NCBI GenBank assembly: GCA_920105805.1
Contig: CAKKTI010000223.1
Coordinates: forward strand, 1 to 35,170
Source of the DNA: Condylostoma magnum
Lineage: Eukaryota > Ciliophora > Heterotrichea > Heterotrichida > Condylostomatidae
Reading direction: 5' to 3'
Length of the DNA: 35,170 nt
Of the stretch, positions 10,183-20,384 are shown in pieces. The first letter of the stretch is position 1. Every line of letters begins with the position of its first letter. Both the position numbers and the translations under genes were made by a program. A model generated the notes under the pieces. That model searched no databases. It was not told the DNA's origin and saw only the letters and a list, made by a program, of their open reading frames with translations.

Positions 10183-12639
10183 CTACATAAACTCCGTGAA
10201 TCTATTAGAAATTACATTATTTATATCTTGTTACAATTGTTCAATACCTGCTTCAAATTAGTCTCCTAGTTTGCTTCTTAAGGATCTGATAATAAAGTCA
10301 GAGTCTTCTTTAATCCTTTAGTATATTGCCTAATTAACAGCTGTTTTATTATAAAACTCAATCAAAATTTTCCCTATGCTTTGAATAATCTACTAAAAAA
10401 TCTGTTCTAGTAAATTTTGAAAAACTACTCCTTTTAATATACTGAACATCCCAGTAATATATGTAGTAACTTATTTTGCATAGTAATTCTTGTCCATCAT
10501 ATTAATCGATAATTTAATATTTTGACTATTACCAAATTCAGTTGCATTACATCTTTATTTAGTTCTATCAGTGACAACTCTAGCAAGAGTATTTATAATT
10601 TGATTTATGTTGTTTTAGATCTCTGTATTAGCAGTTTCCATTTATTTCTTAATTTCATTAGATTCATTAGGAAATTTATTTTCTAGTACAATTTGTATGT
10701 ATTAGTTCTCTTATTAAACAAATGCTAAATTTTGAATACTTAGTCCTTAATGTTTTGTGTTAATCTACGTTACTTTACCCATCTCTGTAGCTCTACCAGC
10801 TACAATAAAATTTTACACTTGCTGGTTAAAAAACCGTATAAAATCTATTAAAAGTCAAATTGCTTTTTCAGGGTTTGTTAAGGAATCCATTAAATCTATA
10901 TACTCATATTACATTTTATAGAATTCTTTAAAGCAAAAAATAGCATGTATTTAAGGCTTCTCGACTTCTATACTGGACAAACTAGCCGCATATGCTCTTC
11001 TTTGCATAATTTTTTCCTTTAAATCTTCCTCCATTTCTATTTTACTCCAAGTTTCCTCGTTTAGAATTTCCAGTATATTTCCTAAATTTCTATTATTAAA
11101 CGAATCTAAAAGTTCATATTCTCCTTTTTCTATTATATTCATAATCGACCCTGCCCTTTACCCTGAGTATTCAAATCATATTTAATGTATCTGTATCATT
11201 AAGCCTTGAAGCTCTTTTAGTTCTTAAGGTTTCATTTATTTAAATTAATTTTCTCTTATTTTAAGTGCCTTTGTAATTTTGCTGAAGTAAAGCCCAGCTA
11301 GCATATTTCTTAAGCTTTCTAGATCAGACAGTAACTCAAGGTATTATGAGCCGTTTTGAGTTTGTCTTATTTCGTTAAAATTACGTTAATATTCTAAATC
11401 ATGTTACAATAAAACTACTTTTGCGATGTGTTCAAATCTATTTAAATTATCCACTAGAAGTACATACAATCCCTTAAAAACAAATATTATATGATCTTGG
11501 CTTAAATATTGTCATTTAGAGGAAAATTCATCTGTTTTATTAACTCCAAAATTTTAAGTGAATTAGCTTATTCCTTTTTTTATTTCAGGAATACAAATAT
11601 TTGATAGTTTAGTAAGTCCATCATGCAAATTTCCGGCTTGTTTCATGTTTCCAATTAAAGTTTCAAGTCTTTCATTATAAATTTACTGGCTTATTCCTTG
11701 TAAAACCTTTTATAAGTCTTGAGACATCTTAATTCCTTTAATTATTTTGTCACCTGAGTTAAATGCATCTTTAACCATTATTTGTATTGTTATGCTTTAA
11801 AACTCATCTCCTAGCATCTTATCCACTAGATCTTTTACTCCTTCTAATTGTAGTACTTCATGTCTAACACAGTGCACTCCTTATAGTTTTTCCTACACAA
11901 TCTTTTAAGCTTTGTTTATAATTTGTAGTGCTGAGTTAAAATATCCTAATTTTAACTGATTTTGGATTTCTGTTTGTATTTCCTGTACAGTTTGTAATAG
12001 ATTTACTCGTTCCATTACTTCTTGTATTCTTTTTTGCTTAACTTTATGATGAATCAGAGTGATTTAATTAATAGTTAACTTTTGCTTAATATTATACAAA
12101 TTTTGTTCTATGGTTTAGTTAGAGCCTATAGCAGTTTCTACAATTGCTTGCATACCTTCTAATTCCATTGTTCCATTTAAAAAATCATTTCATCTCTATC
12201 CAAGTTTATGAAAAATTGCCAGATCTGTTAAATCTAATCATTTTGATAATTAGTCTTGATAGTTACTCTGTTTTTCCTGTATAATTTCATCTAATTTGAA
12301 ATCTAACTGAAAATATTATTCAGGAATTTCTTAAAAGCACTACTAAGGAGTATATTATTCACTTTGCTATTCAATTTAAATTTTCTTCCTGATAACATTA
12401 GCTTTATTCCCCACCTTTTTAAAATATTAATCAAAATCAGTTATTTTTACATCTTTCAGGAAAACTGATTGTGGAAGATTACTAACTTTTTATCTTTAAA
12501 TTCTGTTTCACAATTTTCCAACAAATGTGTTATCCGGAGAGTTTATAACGGAAGATAAGCTCTAACTTGTTCTAAACTCTCTAGAATTTCTGTAACTAGC
12601 TTAACCTTAACTCAAATTTAAAGAACTATTCAATGACAT
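10183..12639 (-). CDS. VPS54: VPS54, GARP tethering-complex subunit
   Basis: ATG 12639 (MSLNSSLNLSQGQASYRNS) to tandem TAG-TAA at 10185-10180, 818 residues. The N-terminal half reads like the Vps54 core. EIPEQYFQLDFKLDEIIQEK matches the 'P..yF...F.L' entry to the coiled-coil region. A helical stretch follows, with NLLQTVQEIQTEIQNQLKLG, then YFNSALQIINKAQKIVQEKL and GVHCVRHEVLQLEGVKDLVD, equivalent to the family's 'L.GlHc.RHl..QL...d' segment. The C-terminal half is all-helical. GARP (Vps51-54) tethers endosome-derived vesicles to the trans-Golgi. Internal TGA is Trp (LSKWLDL, HQIWFEY, KLWNRI). No TGA exists on this strand in any frame between 10200 and 9971, so TAG/TAA must terminate it. It converges on the gene ending at 10058. 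Confidence 0.75.
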
Positions 12640-12855
12640 TTTACTTAAAGATAATAAACTTGCGTGCTTCCTAAAGATTGCAGTATACTTCGTTCCTCAT
12701 CGAGAAGATTTATAGGGAAAATTTAATCTTTTTGGTATTTTCCTCCGTTTATAAGCCTAAGAAGCCGATCTTGAGCCACTTTGCTTAAAGTTTATCGTTT
12801 ATTTGTCTTTCTTATCTTGGTTTGTCTCGGCTTAATTTGGTTTGAATAAGGAGGA
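12640..12855. promoter_or_regulatory. Divergent intergenic region between VPS54 and a small membrane-protein gene
   Basis: These 216 bp separate the VPS54 start (minus) from the plus-strand ATG at 12856. The stretch is less AT-rich than other spacers and keeps an open plus frame (HYDROPHOBIC VFLILVCLGLIW just upstream of 12856), so the plus gene could begin earlier with a non-ATG or unseen exon. No defined motif is visible. Confidence 0.35.
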
Positions 12856-13284
12856 ATGTAAGGAGCTCACTCTGGTGTATAAATTAATTATAAATTTTGC
12901 TATGTATCATTATTTGTTGTGTTTGAGGTAATCATTAGTTACTCACTTTTATATTGTTGGTCTTATAAGTACTTTTATTGCTTTTTACGATAGTTTATAA
13001 GCTGCTTTTTTAATAATTATTAATTAATTCCCATTAGTTGGGCTACTTTATTTATAGTGATTGGCTTCTATTACTGTCTATATGATAATAGCAAGGCAAT
13101 AGCTGCGCATATTTCTAAGCGTTTTGGTATTACTTAGGCTATTAATAATGCGGTTTGCAAAGTTTGAGGTACTAAAATATCAGGAATTGAATTGTTTTAC
13201 AAGATTTATCTGATTCTTCGTTCTCTCTTTTACATTTTTATAATAAACTACATAGTCAATATAATAATAGCTAAGAAGGAATAA
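12856..13284 (+). CDS. Small membrane protein, unrecognised
   Basis: The C-terminal part is convincing: LYDNSKAIAAHISKRFGI, then AINNAVCKVWGTKISGIELF (TGA as Trp) and LILRSLFYIFIINYIVNIII, ending AKKE-TAA at 13282-13284. Upstream in the same frame lie hydrophobic stretches to ATG 12856 (VSLFVVFEVIISYSLLYCW; SWATLFIVIGFYYCLYD), giving about 142 residues and three or four membrane segments. A second frame starting at ATG 12902 also looks membrane-like over 12902-13060, so an intron in the 5' half is possible and the N-terminus is uncertain. The stop is 35 bp from the stop of the convergent LRR gene. There is no TGA in this frame for hundreds of bases, so TAA acts as stop. Confidence 0.45.
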
Positions 13285-13319
13285 ATAATAATCCTATATT
13301 AAACATAATTAAACTACAA

Positions 13320-16022
13320 TTACTTTTTATTACGTATCTTTGTAGGTTTCCTCCACTTAAGTCTTTCAATGTCTTCGATAGTTGGATGCTTAAAATTGCC
13401 TCTTATATACCCAGGACAAATTAGTACTAATTTATGCATAGCATTGATGATCTTTTCAGCAACAGATTAATTCAGGCATTTCTCATTCGACATATTTGGA
13501 TTATCAATTGGAGGTTAACTTGATAAATCCATAGCTCTAGTTAAAGCTTCTAAATATTCAACATAAGAAGCCTCCATATGCCTTTTCTTATACAACTCAT
13601 CCACTTAAGTTATCAAAGAAAGACTAAAACAGTTTTCAATATCTCTCTAAGAAAAGTTCTCATTTATTAAATCTGACTAGACGCATAAATCAGTAAACTC
13701 CAATAAGCTCATCATTTAATTTGACCCAGGCATTCCTCGTTTTCCGGAATACTTTTTATACAAAGCTTCCATGATCACTTTATGCTGCTTCAATGTTAAA
13801 TCTACATCTTCAACTAAATACTTTTCCCATCTTCAAATAGAACTGTCATATTTTGCCAAATTTCCCTGTAGATTATTCTATATTAGCAGATTTAAAGCAT
13901 CTGCATATGTTTGACATACACCGCTTCTGACAAATTTATCAAAGCCAATACGAATAATTAGCTCTAAGAATTCATAACGGACTAGAGTGTTCCCTGGGTT
14001 ATATAACTATCCCTTTACTTTTGTTAGACACGCAGCATTTCAGTTAACTCCTATGTCTTAAGTAGAAAAGTTATTGTCTAAAATATGACATTGATTTAAG
14101 AACTCCAGAAAAACGTTAACTGAGACACTGGGAATTTCTAATCCGCATAAAGAGGCTAAGTATTTATAAGTTCCTCTTAATTCCTTGTAGTATTGGGACA
14201 GAATTTGCTTTACTTACTTCTAATCCTCTTCATCCTTTATAAACTTATCCATTTTTGTATAGGATCAATCAAATTCAAAGCATTATGACAATAGTTTATC
14301 TGTGTCATGCTTGTAGTCTTTGAAAATTGATATATCAAGACTTCATGGTATTCTCTCTAAGGCTATATCAGGGGCTTTGTATAGATTATAAGGCATTCTC
14401 GGCTTTGATTCGAATAGTTGCTTAGGATTACAAACTATTCCATTAAGCTAAGCTATATTCACTTATGTAACATTAATATCTACAAACTCTTCATCCCAAT
14501 ACTCCAACTCTTACCTAATAGGCCGTTTTAATGTAACTGTACTAAATTTATTACTTACAGTAGGAGATGTATTTACACTAAAGAAAAATTGGTTATAATC
14601 ACAATTCACAACTCGCTTTAAAGTTGATGTTTTATTGCCAGTAGGATTCATATACTCCGGGAAAAAATTATCCTACTTTAAATGAAGGAAAATTGGAATT
14701 TCTTCATTTGTATTAGCAAATTCAAATTCTACTTCAACTCACTTTTCACATATTCAACAATTTATTTTCTTACCCTTGCATTTGTTTATTTTATCTGAAT
14801 TAATAGTTCTTTAAAAGAATAAGCCCTTTTTCATTGCTTTTGCATGGTTACATGGAATCAGAAATCCTCTTTGATCTATATAGCCATCATTTCCCATCAT
14901 ATGAATGCCATAAATAGTATGGTTCTTAGCCAAACCTTGTGCAATTATTTTACATTCTTCTTGATTGAAGTAATTAAAGGATAAATCTATGTGTAATAAA
15001 CTTATATTATTCTTAAAAGTATTGCTGATCTACATCGATAATTGTAGAGAACTTGAGTTTCCGATTGAATTTCACGATAAGTCTATGTACTTTAATGAGT
15101 CATTATTATACAATCCTTAAAAGATGCAATTGGCTCCATAAGCTCTAATTTTATTCCAATGTAAATCTAACTTTTACAGTATATCATTATGCCTTAGCAT
15201 TTATCCTATAATTTTAGCAATATCACATGTAATTTCATTCTTAGCCAGACTTAATTTTCTAAGCATCTTATGGTCCTCAATCACTTAAATCAGATGAATT
15301 ACGTTGCTTTCGGAGATTTTTGTATCATCCAAATAAAGGCTTGTTAATGGAACAATGTTCCTCTTTAAAACTCTTATAAGTTGTTTACATCCTGTATTCC
15401 CGAGGTAATTTTTCGACAAATTCAGTGATTTAAGATTAGGGCCAATATTATTCAAAATTTCATAGCATCCCTTATCAGTTAGTCTGTTTGCTTCTGCGTT
15501 TATCTTTGCTACGTTCTTCTAGGGTTCAAGACTACATGAAAATGCTTCGGCATAGTCGTCTCCTATTCCATAGCCTCTTATATTCACTTTATCGGGATCA
15601 CCAGAACGTCTAACTACTCCGATTGCTTAGGGATACAGCTGCTTTTAACGAATCTTTTATAGATAAAACATATCTGGAGAAGGTTCTAGCTTTTCAAAAT
15701 TGTTTTTACGTACTAATTTAATCATGTCTTTGTGTGTATCATAGTATTCCATTCTTGCATTTACTCCTATAGGACCGTCATAGGAATCCATATTTCCACG
15801 TTTTCCTACGGATCTAGTAGTAGTTGAGGCAATTCTAGATTAATCAAAAGGACTTAGAGGTGGATTAGTAGAATGAAAACTACGATAAATTGATTGAGGA
15901 GGAGGGATGGATATAGAGAACTGATCTCTTTTTGCAATACGTCTTCTAAACCTTTTTCTGCATATTAGGTGAACATATCTTTTATTATTTTATCTAATAT
16001 TAGGAATTTTTCCTCTTTACAT
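13320..16022 (-). CDS. Leucine-rich-repeat protein with EF-hand-like C-terminal half
   Basis: ATG 16022 (MQRGKIPNIRQNNKRYVHL) to TAA 13322-13320, 900 residues. After a basic Ser/Pro-rich N-terminus, residues about 190-370 form a run of ribonuclease-inhibitor-type LRRs: LKSLNLSKNYLGNTGCKQLI, SLYLDDTKISESNVIHLI, LRKLSLAKNEITCDIAKIIG, LQKLDLHWNKIRAYGANCIL, LKYIDLSWNSIG, LLHIDLSFNYFNQEECKIIA. A Cys pair (NCWICEKWVEVEFEF) follows. The C-terminal half has paired-helix segments resembling degenerate EF-hands (LLEFTDLCVQSDLINENFSQ; ASYVEYLEALTRAMDL) with few Ca-binding Asp residues. LRR/EF-hand proteins of this build are common in ciliates and often cytoskeletal; that role is inference. Internal TGA as Trp: ICEKWVEVE, FDWSYTK, IPWSLDI, SIWRWEK. 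The protein end KWRKPTKIRNKK is followed directly by TAA. Confidence 0.75.
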
Positions 16023-16151
16023 TTTATTTATGGGGTATTTTTTCTACTCATAGTTATTATTTAAAACTTTAAGCTGTTATTCTCATTACTGCATATAGAC
16101 TAATGAAATAATATCTACAATCAGTTAATTTTAATTTAGAAAAATTTAAAA
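16023..16151. promoter_or_regulatory. Divergent intergenic region, 129 bp
   Basis: AT-rich spacer between the start of the LRR gene (minus) and the coiled-coil gene (plus). It must carry the promoters and leaders of both. No recognisable element beyond A/T tracts. Confidence 0.35.
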
Positions 16152-18029
16152 ATGCATTCTGAAGATAGATTTGACACTTTTGAACTAGAAAATTGAGTAA
16201 ATAGTATTGGAAGCCAATAAAATATGAATGAAATTGTAAAAACTGTATTCAAAGGTTTTATTTAGATAGTAAAATAATAAGGAAATGCCTTGAAAGATTT
16301 AGAATAAATAGTATCATCAAAAGTATCAAGAAATGAATTAACTGTAGCCTTAAACTATAAAAGAGATACTTCTTCTGATAATGAGTTACATTGTAAAAAT
16401 GTATAGCTATCACAGTAATAAATAAAGCACCTAGGAAATCTTTTCATTACAAATAAGGATTTCAATACAGAGTTATAACTACTAAAAAGTGAAATACAAT
16501 AAATGCATTACAGGGAACACATACATGATTTAATTGAAGCTATTAATACAAAAGCGGATAAAGATTAAGTTAGTAAGCATTTACATACAAAATTAAACAA
16601 ATAAGATTTTGAAATTATTATGTAGAAGAAAGCAGATATAGAAGATTATTAGTATTTTAAAAAACAATTAGACTAAAAAGTAGATTAATAAGTTTTTGAA
16701 AAGCTATAACAAAGGATTTAAGATCAATTGGTACAACATGATTAATCCATTTCTAAGAATATTTAAGAAGCTTTTGAACCTAAATTTAATAATTATCAAG
16801 GTAATATTAATATACTAAAAACAGAAATAGATTTTCTAAGGTAAAGCTTGACTAATATAATGAGTAAAAAGGTTGATAATGAAGATATTGATACAATTTT
16901 ATTGAATATATAGAAAAAGATAGATATAGAAGGTATTCATCAGCTAGTGTAAAATAATAAATAAAAGGTTGATAATATTTTAGATAGCTTTAGATAAGAT
17001 CTAAAATAAGATTAAGTTTCAATACTGTAATTGAAATCTAGTATCAAAGACTAAAATAATTTTGATATTATATAGACCAAATAACAACTATCAAATGAAT
17101 GTAAATAGATTAAACACGAATTATAATAATCTTTAAATCAATTATAACTAAGTTAATAAGAAAATATAAGTATCCTTTAGAACTCCTTAGATAAAAAATG
17201 AAATAAAGAATTTATAATGAGTTAAAGTACTAATTTTTAAGATAAATAAGAATTATATGATATGCTAGGCTAATTCAAAGAAAACTATAGCGAATTGAAA
17301 AGTAAATTTACAAGATTATAAAGTGAAATTATACGATAAATTTCTAATAAAGTGGATTATAATTACTTTTAGAATAATATATAACAAATAAAATAGGATA
17401 TTGACCAAAAAGCAGATAATTAAGATGTATTAGACCATATTTAATAAACCTAGTATAGTTTTGAAAGTATAGCTGCAGATATTATACAAAAGGTTAATAT
17501 AAAAGACATGTGCGAACTTTTAGATGCTAAAGCTAATATAAAAGATGTAAACCACGAGCTATAAAAGATATTTAACAATATAGACTGTAAAACTCCTACT
17601 ATTGCATATGAATACAGTTAAGATTACTAATAACAACTATAATAAGAGATACACCCTTCAAATGACTTAGGAAGATGAATATGGCAATCAGGTAGGACAC
17701 AATAAGGAAAAATATAATGAGATATTTAATCTACAAATCCATCTAATTTTATACTAGAAAATGATTAAACAAGTATTGTTACAATTACTTATGGACTATA
17801 TGAGTTAATTCTTTGGTTCCAGATCTCTTAAAGATTATAGATTAATGTTTTAGTTAATGATAATTCTGTATTGACAGACAAACATTTTTCAGTTTATGAT
17901 AAATGCAAGAAGAATTGAGATGTTAGTTGTATTAGTTATATCAAAATACCAGCCAGAGCAAGAGTATAAATCTAATTTTAAGGTAGCAAAGGATCTGAAG
18001 GATTTATGAGTTTAAGAAAGTTATATTGA
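16152..18029 (+). CDS. Long coiled-coil protein with C-terminal C1q/TNF-like jelly-roll domain
   Basis: ATG 16152 (MHSEDRFDTFELENWVNS) to TGA 18027-18029, 625 residues. Residues about 30-490 are rich in Lys, Asp, Asn and Gln. Repeating units contain KADKDQV, KKADIEDY, KVDNEDIDT, KVDNILDS, KADNQDVL and KANIKDVN, each about 30-60 residues apart, typical of a long coiled coil with a periodic 'K-(A/V)-D' signature. The last about 130 residues are compact: SIVTITYGLYELILWFQISQ, INVLVNDNSVL, YIKIPARARVQIQF, GSEGFMSLRKLY. That order of strands matches C1q-like domains ('glYel.l.f... v.vlvNg... l.aralv.i.y.g..g.GflglrKl'). Coiled coil plus C1q-like end suggests a trimeric rod. No signal peptide is visible, so it is probably intracellular. 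Gln codons are mostly TAA/TAG, so under the standard code this gene is invisible. Confidence 0.65.
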
Positions 18030-18648
18030 AATGTATTTAAATACCGTTTTATGTTATTAAATCCTATAGTTATTTCTTATTCTGTCATTGTAGATCTGCA
18101 AATATTGAAATATAAGTCCTTTATTATTATAGTGCATTAATCTCTACCTTTGAATTGAAAATATTAGAGACATTAACTAAGGCTATTATTTAAGTTTATC
18201 AACGAGGATTGTAGCAATTGTTAATAAGGTGTTTGTGTTGTAAGTAAAATATACCTATTACTTAAATCTACATAATCGGCTTAATAATGATTAACTATAA
18301 GCCAAATACTTGTTTACTTATATAGCATTAATCACACCTAACACTGACTTACACATGCAAGAAATTCCTATGAAACTCTGATTTTTTAAATGCTTACTCT
18401 AAATAAACTTTTACATCAAAATTAACCTTAAACTTATACCAAAAACATAAAATATAAGCAATCTTACATTTACTATACCAACAGACCTTCGAAAAAACCC
18501 AAAACCTTCAATTTTATGGCAATTACAGCATAAAACAACTATCTCAATTTTATCCTACAAATAACAGATCTAGCATCCAATTGGCTTAAAAGTATCCATA
18601 TCTAATTTCCTGAGTATTTAAGCAGATTTATGCCGGTAATAATACAAA
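18030..18648. other. Intergenic region upstream of histone H2A, 619 bp
   Basis: AT-rich with no convincing gene. A plus frame is technically open from ATG 18355 into H2A, but its composition is poor and it lacks any domain; open frames are expected by chance under this code. It probably holds the 3' leader of the coiled-coil gene and the H2A promoter. Confidence 0.5.
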
Positions 18649-19053
18649 ATGTCAAGTGTTGGAAAAGGTAAAGGAACTCGTGGTAAAGCCGCTTCAGTAA
18701 CAAAAACTACAAGGTCTCAAAAGGCTGGGCTTTAATTCCCAGTTGGACGTATTTCCAGATTTATGAAATAAGGAAAATACGCTGAAAGAGTAGGAGCTGG
18801 TGCTCCAGTTTACTTAGCTGCTATTTTAGAGTATCTGGCAGCAGAAGTACTAGAATTGGCTGGAAATGCAGCTAAGGACAATAAGAAAACTAGAATTGTC
18901 CCAAGACATATTCAATTGGCTATAAGAAACGACGAAGAACTTAATAGGTTGATGGCCAATACCACTATTGCTAGTGGAGGTGTTTTGCCTTATATCCATA
19001 GTTCTTTACTACCCGGAAAGAGCAAGAAGGATGAAGACAGTAGGATGATTTGA
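18649..19053 (+). CDS. Histone H2A
   Basis: ATG 18649 to TGA 19051-19053, 134 residues, no intron. The N-terminal tail [20 protein letters not shown] is followed by the histone fold: [74 protein letters not shown]. The H2A docking region is [20 protein letters not shown]. The acidic-patch residues NDEELN are present. The sequence is closer to canonical H2A than to H2A.Z ([11 protein letters not shown] rather than VIPHIHKSL) and has no SQ-E/D motif at the C-terminus, so it is not H2A.X-like. Gln at LQFPV and MKQGK is encoded by TAA, an independent proof of the Gln reassignment, while TGA at the end must terminate. It packages DNA as an H2A-H2B dimer in the nucleosome. Confidence 0.97.
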
Positions 19054-19174
19054 TTGTTTAATTTAAAGAGTTTTTTATGACATTTGTGTTTTATGTATTG
19101 ATAGAACTATTAGGAAAACATAGTTCTCTTTGTTCTAAATTGTTTTATTGGATTGGGCTCTATAGATCTTCAGA

Positions 19175-19501
19175 TTATATGGCAAATACATTTACAATAC
19201 AATGCACACTGTCGTTTTCCCAATGAATAATCACATTGCCATCAATTTGAGTATTTCAATGGCAATCCGAGTTAATATGAAGCTCATATTTATCCTTTTA
19301 GTAGATTATACATGTCACACAGTATTTAAAATCGGAGTTTAAGCCTTTCAGTCTGCTGAGTACTTATTCACAAATTATATGAACCCATTTATTACTATCA
19401 GCCTCACTGTATTGATTTTTTCCTAATATATAGTCAATAGCCCTATTAACTTAGGTTGAAGCTTTATTTTTCAGACTCTAAAAGCTCTATGGTCCTCTCA
19501 T
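19175..19501 (-). CDS. DYNLT1: Tctex1-type dynein light chain
   Basis: ATG 19501 (MRGPQSFQSLKNKASTQVNR) to TAA 19177-19175, 108 residues, the usual size for DYNLT1/Tctex1. Family features: a helical N-terminal part ending SNKWVHIICEQVLSRLKGL, then the dimer-forming beta strands FKYCVTCIIYQKDKYELHIN, SDCHWNTQIDGNVIIHWE and NDSVHCIVNVFAI. The standard proteins end VSVFGLAI or VSAFGLSI, so the TAA straight after FAI is firmly a stop codon. It binds dynein intermediate chain in cytoplasmic or axonemal dynein. The same frame continues upstream through TGA 19516-19514 into the next ORF, so a longer Tctex1D-like protein of about 231 residues is possible if that TGA is read as Trp. Confidence 0.93.
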
Positions 19502-19513
19502 TACCTATAAATA

Positions 19514-19870
19514 TCATGAATCTTATTGTTTTTCAACTCTTTTAATTTATTTCAATTTACACTTATTAGTTTTAACTTGCGAAGACAACATTGGAAAGTA
19601 ATTCTGGTAAATTTTAGTAAGCTTAGTATTATGGCGATTTCTTATCCTACGAATTCTAATATCCCTTGATCTTTCAATAATTGGTAATTTTTATCTCGTT
19701 TAAGTTATTTAATTATTTTTCAACTTGTTTTATTTAGCAATATATCTTTCAAGGGGTGAGTAAGGACAATAGATACTTATTAGTTTATTCTTAGTATTAG
19801 ATAGAATTAATGATTATTTGCGCTATTTTATAATGATTTATTTTTTGAGGGATGTACTGGGTCTTTACAT
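19514..19870 (-). CDS. Small basic protein, or N-terminal extension of the Tctex1 gene
   Basis: ATG 19870 (MQRPSTSLKKQIIIKQRKQS) to TGA 19516-19514, 118 residues. The ORF is very rich in Lys, Arg, Gln and Asn (SRDIRIRRIRNRHNTKLTKI; KTNKCKLKQIKRVEKQQDS). No domain recognised. It lies 47 bp after the stop of the LITAF-like gene. It is 12 bp ahead of the Tctex1 ATG and in the same frame as it, so the TGA either ends this protein or encodes Trp in one fused light chain (QQDSWYLQVMRG). Long N-terminal extensions are known in Tctex1D proteins. Both readings fit the sequence. Confidence 0.45.
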
Positions 19871-19917
19871 ATTATAATCTATAAATTCAAATAACACAAA
19901 AAATTATAAAATACTTA

Positions 19918-20358
19918 TTAAGTTCTTCCTAAAACTCTATAGCATTAACTGCATAAATGGACACTTTACTCTCTAAGTAATTATGAAATTTAACAGCATT
20001 ATATTAGTTTTGATACTAATTTATATAAAGCGTTGGTTAATTCATTAGGGCTCTTGAAATCTATTATTGTATGAACTTAAATCTAGCATATATTACAATA
20101 TGCGGTTGTTGGTTGAATTCCTAAACATGGTAATGATCTCTTATGCTTATTAGTTATTTTAGGAGTGTAATTAGATTAAAGTTAGTTGATTGATGTTATT
20201 TGGGAAGTATTATTACTTTCAAGTTAAGAACTATCTTATAAAACTCTCTTTATAGAGAATCCACAGTAGGTTGGATTTGAATACCGCTTATCAGGTGTAT
20301 CATAAAAACTCATTGAATCACTTAAATTTTAATCATAGAATTTAGGATTAGGAATCAT
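19918..20358 (-). CDS. LITAF-like zinc-binding membrane-associated protein
   Basis: ATG 20358 (MIPNPKFYDQNLSDSMSFYD) to tandem TAA-TAA at 19920-19915, 146 residues. After a polar N-terminal region of about 75 residues, TTAYCNICQIQVHTIIDFKS gives the first CxxC knuckle. A hydrophobic/amphipathic segment with IQCCQ follows, then HLCSQCYRVLGRT gives the second knuckle and the family's ending ('HxCPxCxxxLG'). LITAF domains bind one zinc with the two knuckles and insert the middle segment into the cytosolic face of late-endosomal membranes. The hydrophobic segment here is shorter and more polar than usual, so the call is moderate. The gene sits 26 bp downstream of the IQ-motif gene. Confidence 0.6.
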
Positions 20359-20384
20359 AGTAATGCTTGGATTCCTCTATTGTA

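Noticed and set aside
12902-13243. ORF from ATG 12902 ending TAA-TAA at 13241
   Set aside because: Its second half is Leu/Arg noise, while the neighbouring frame reads as a coherent protein (SKAIAAHISKRF and onward). Its first half may still be an exon.
18355-18648. Frame open from ATG 18355 into H2A
   Set aside because: No domain, poor composition, and long open frames are expected when TAA and TAG encode Gln. The H2A start at 18649 is clear from the family.
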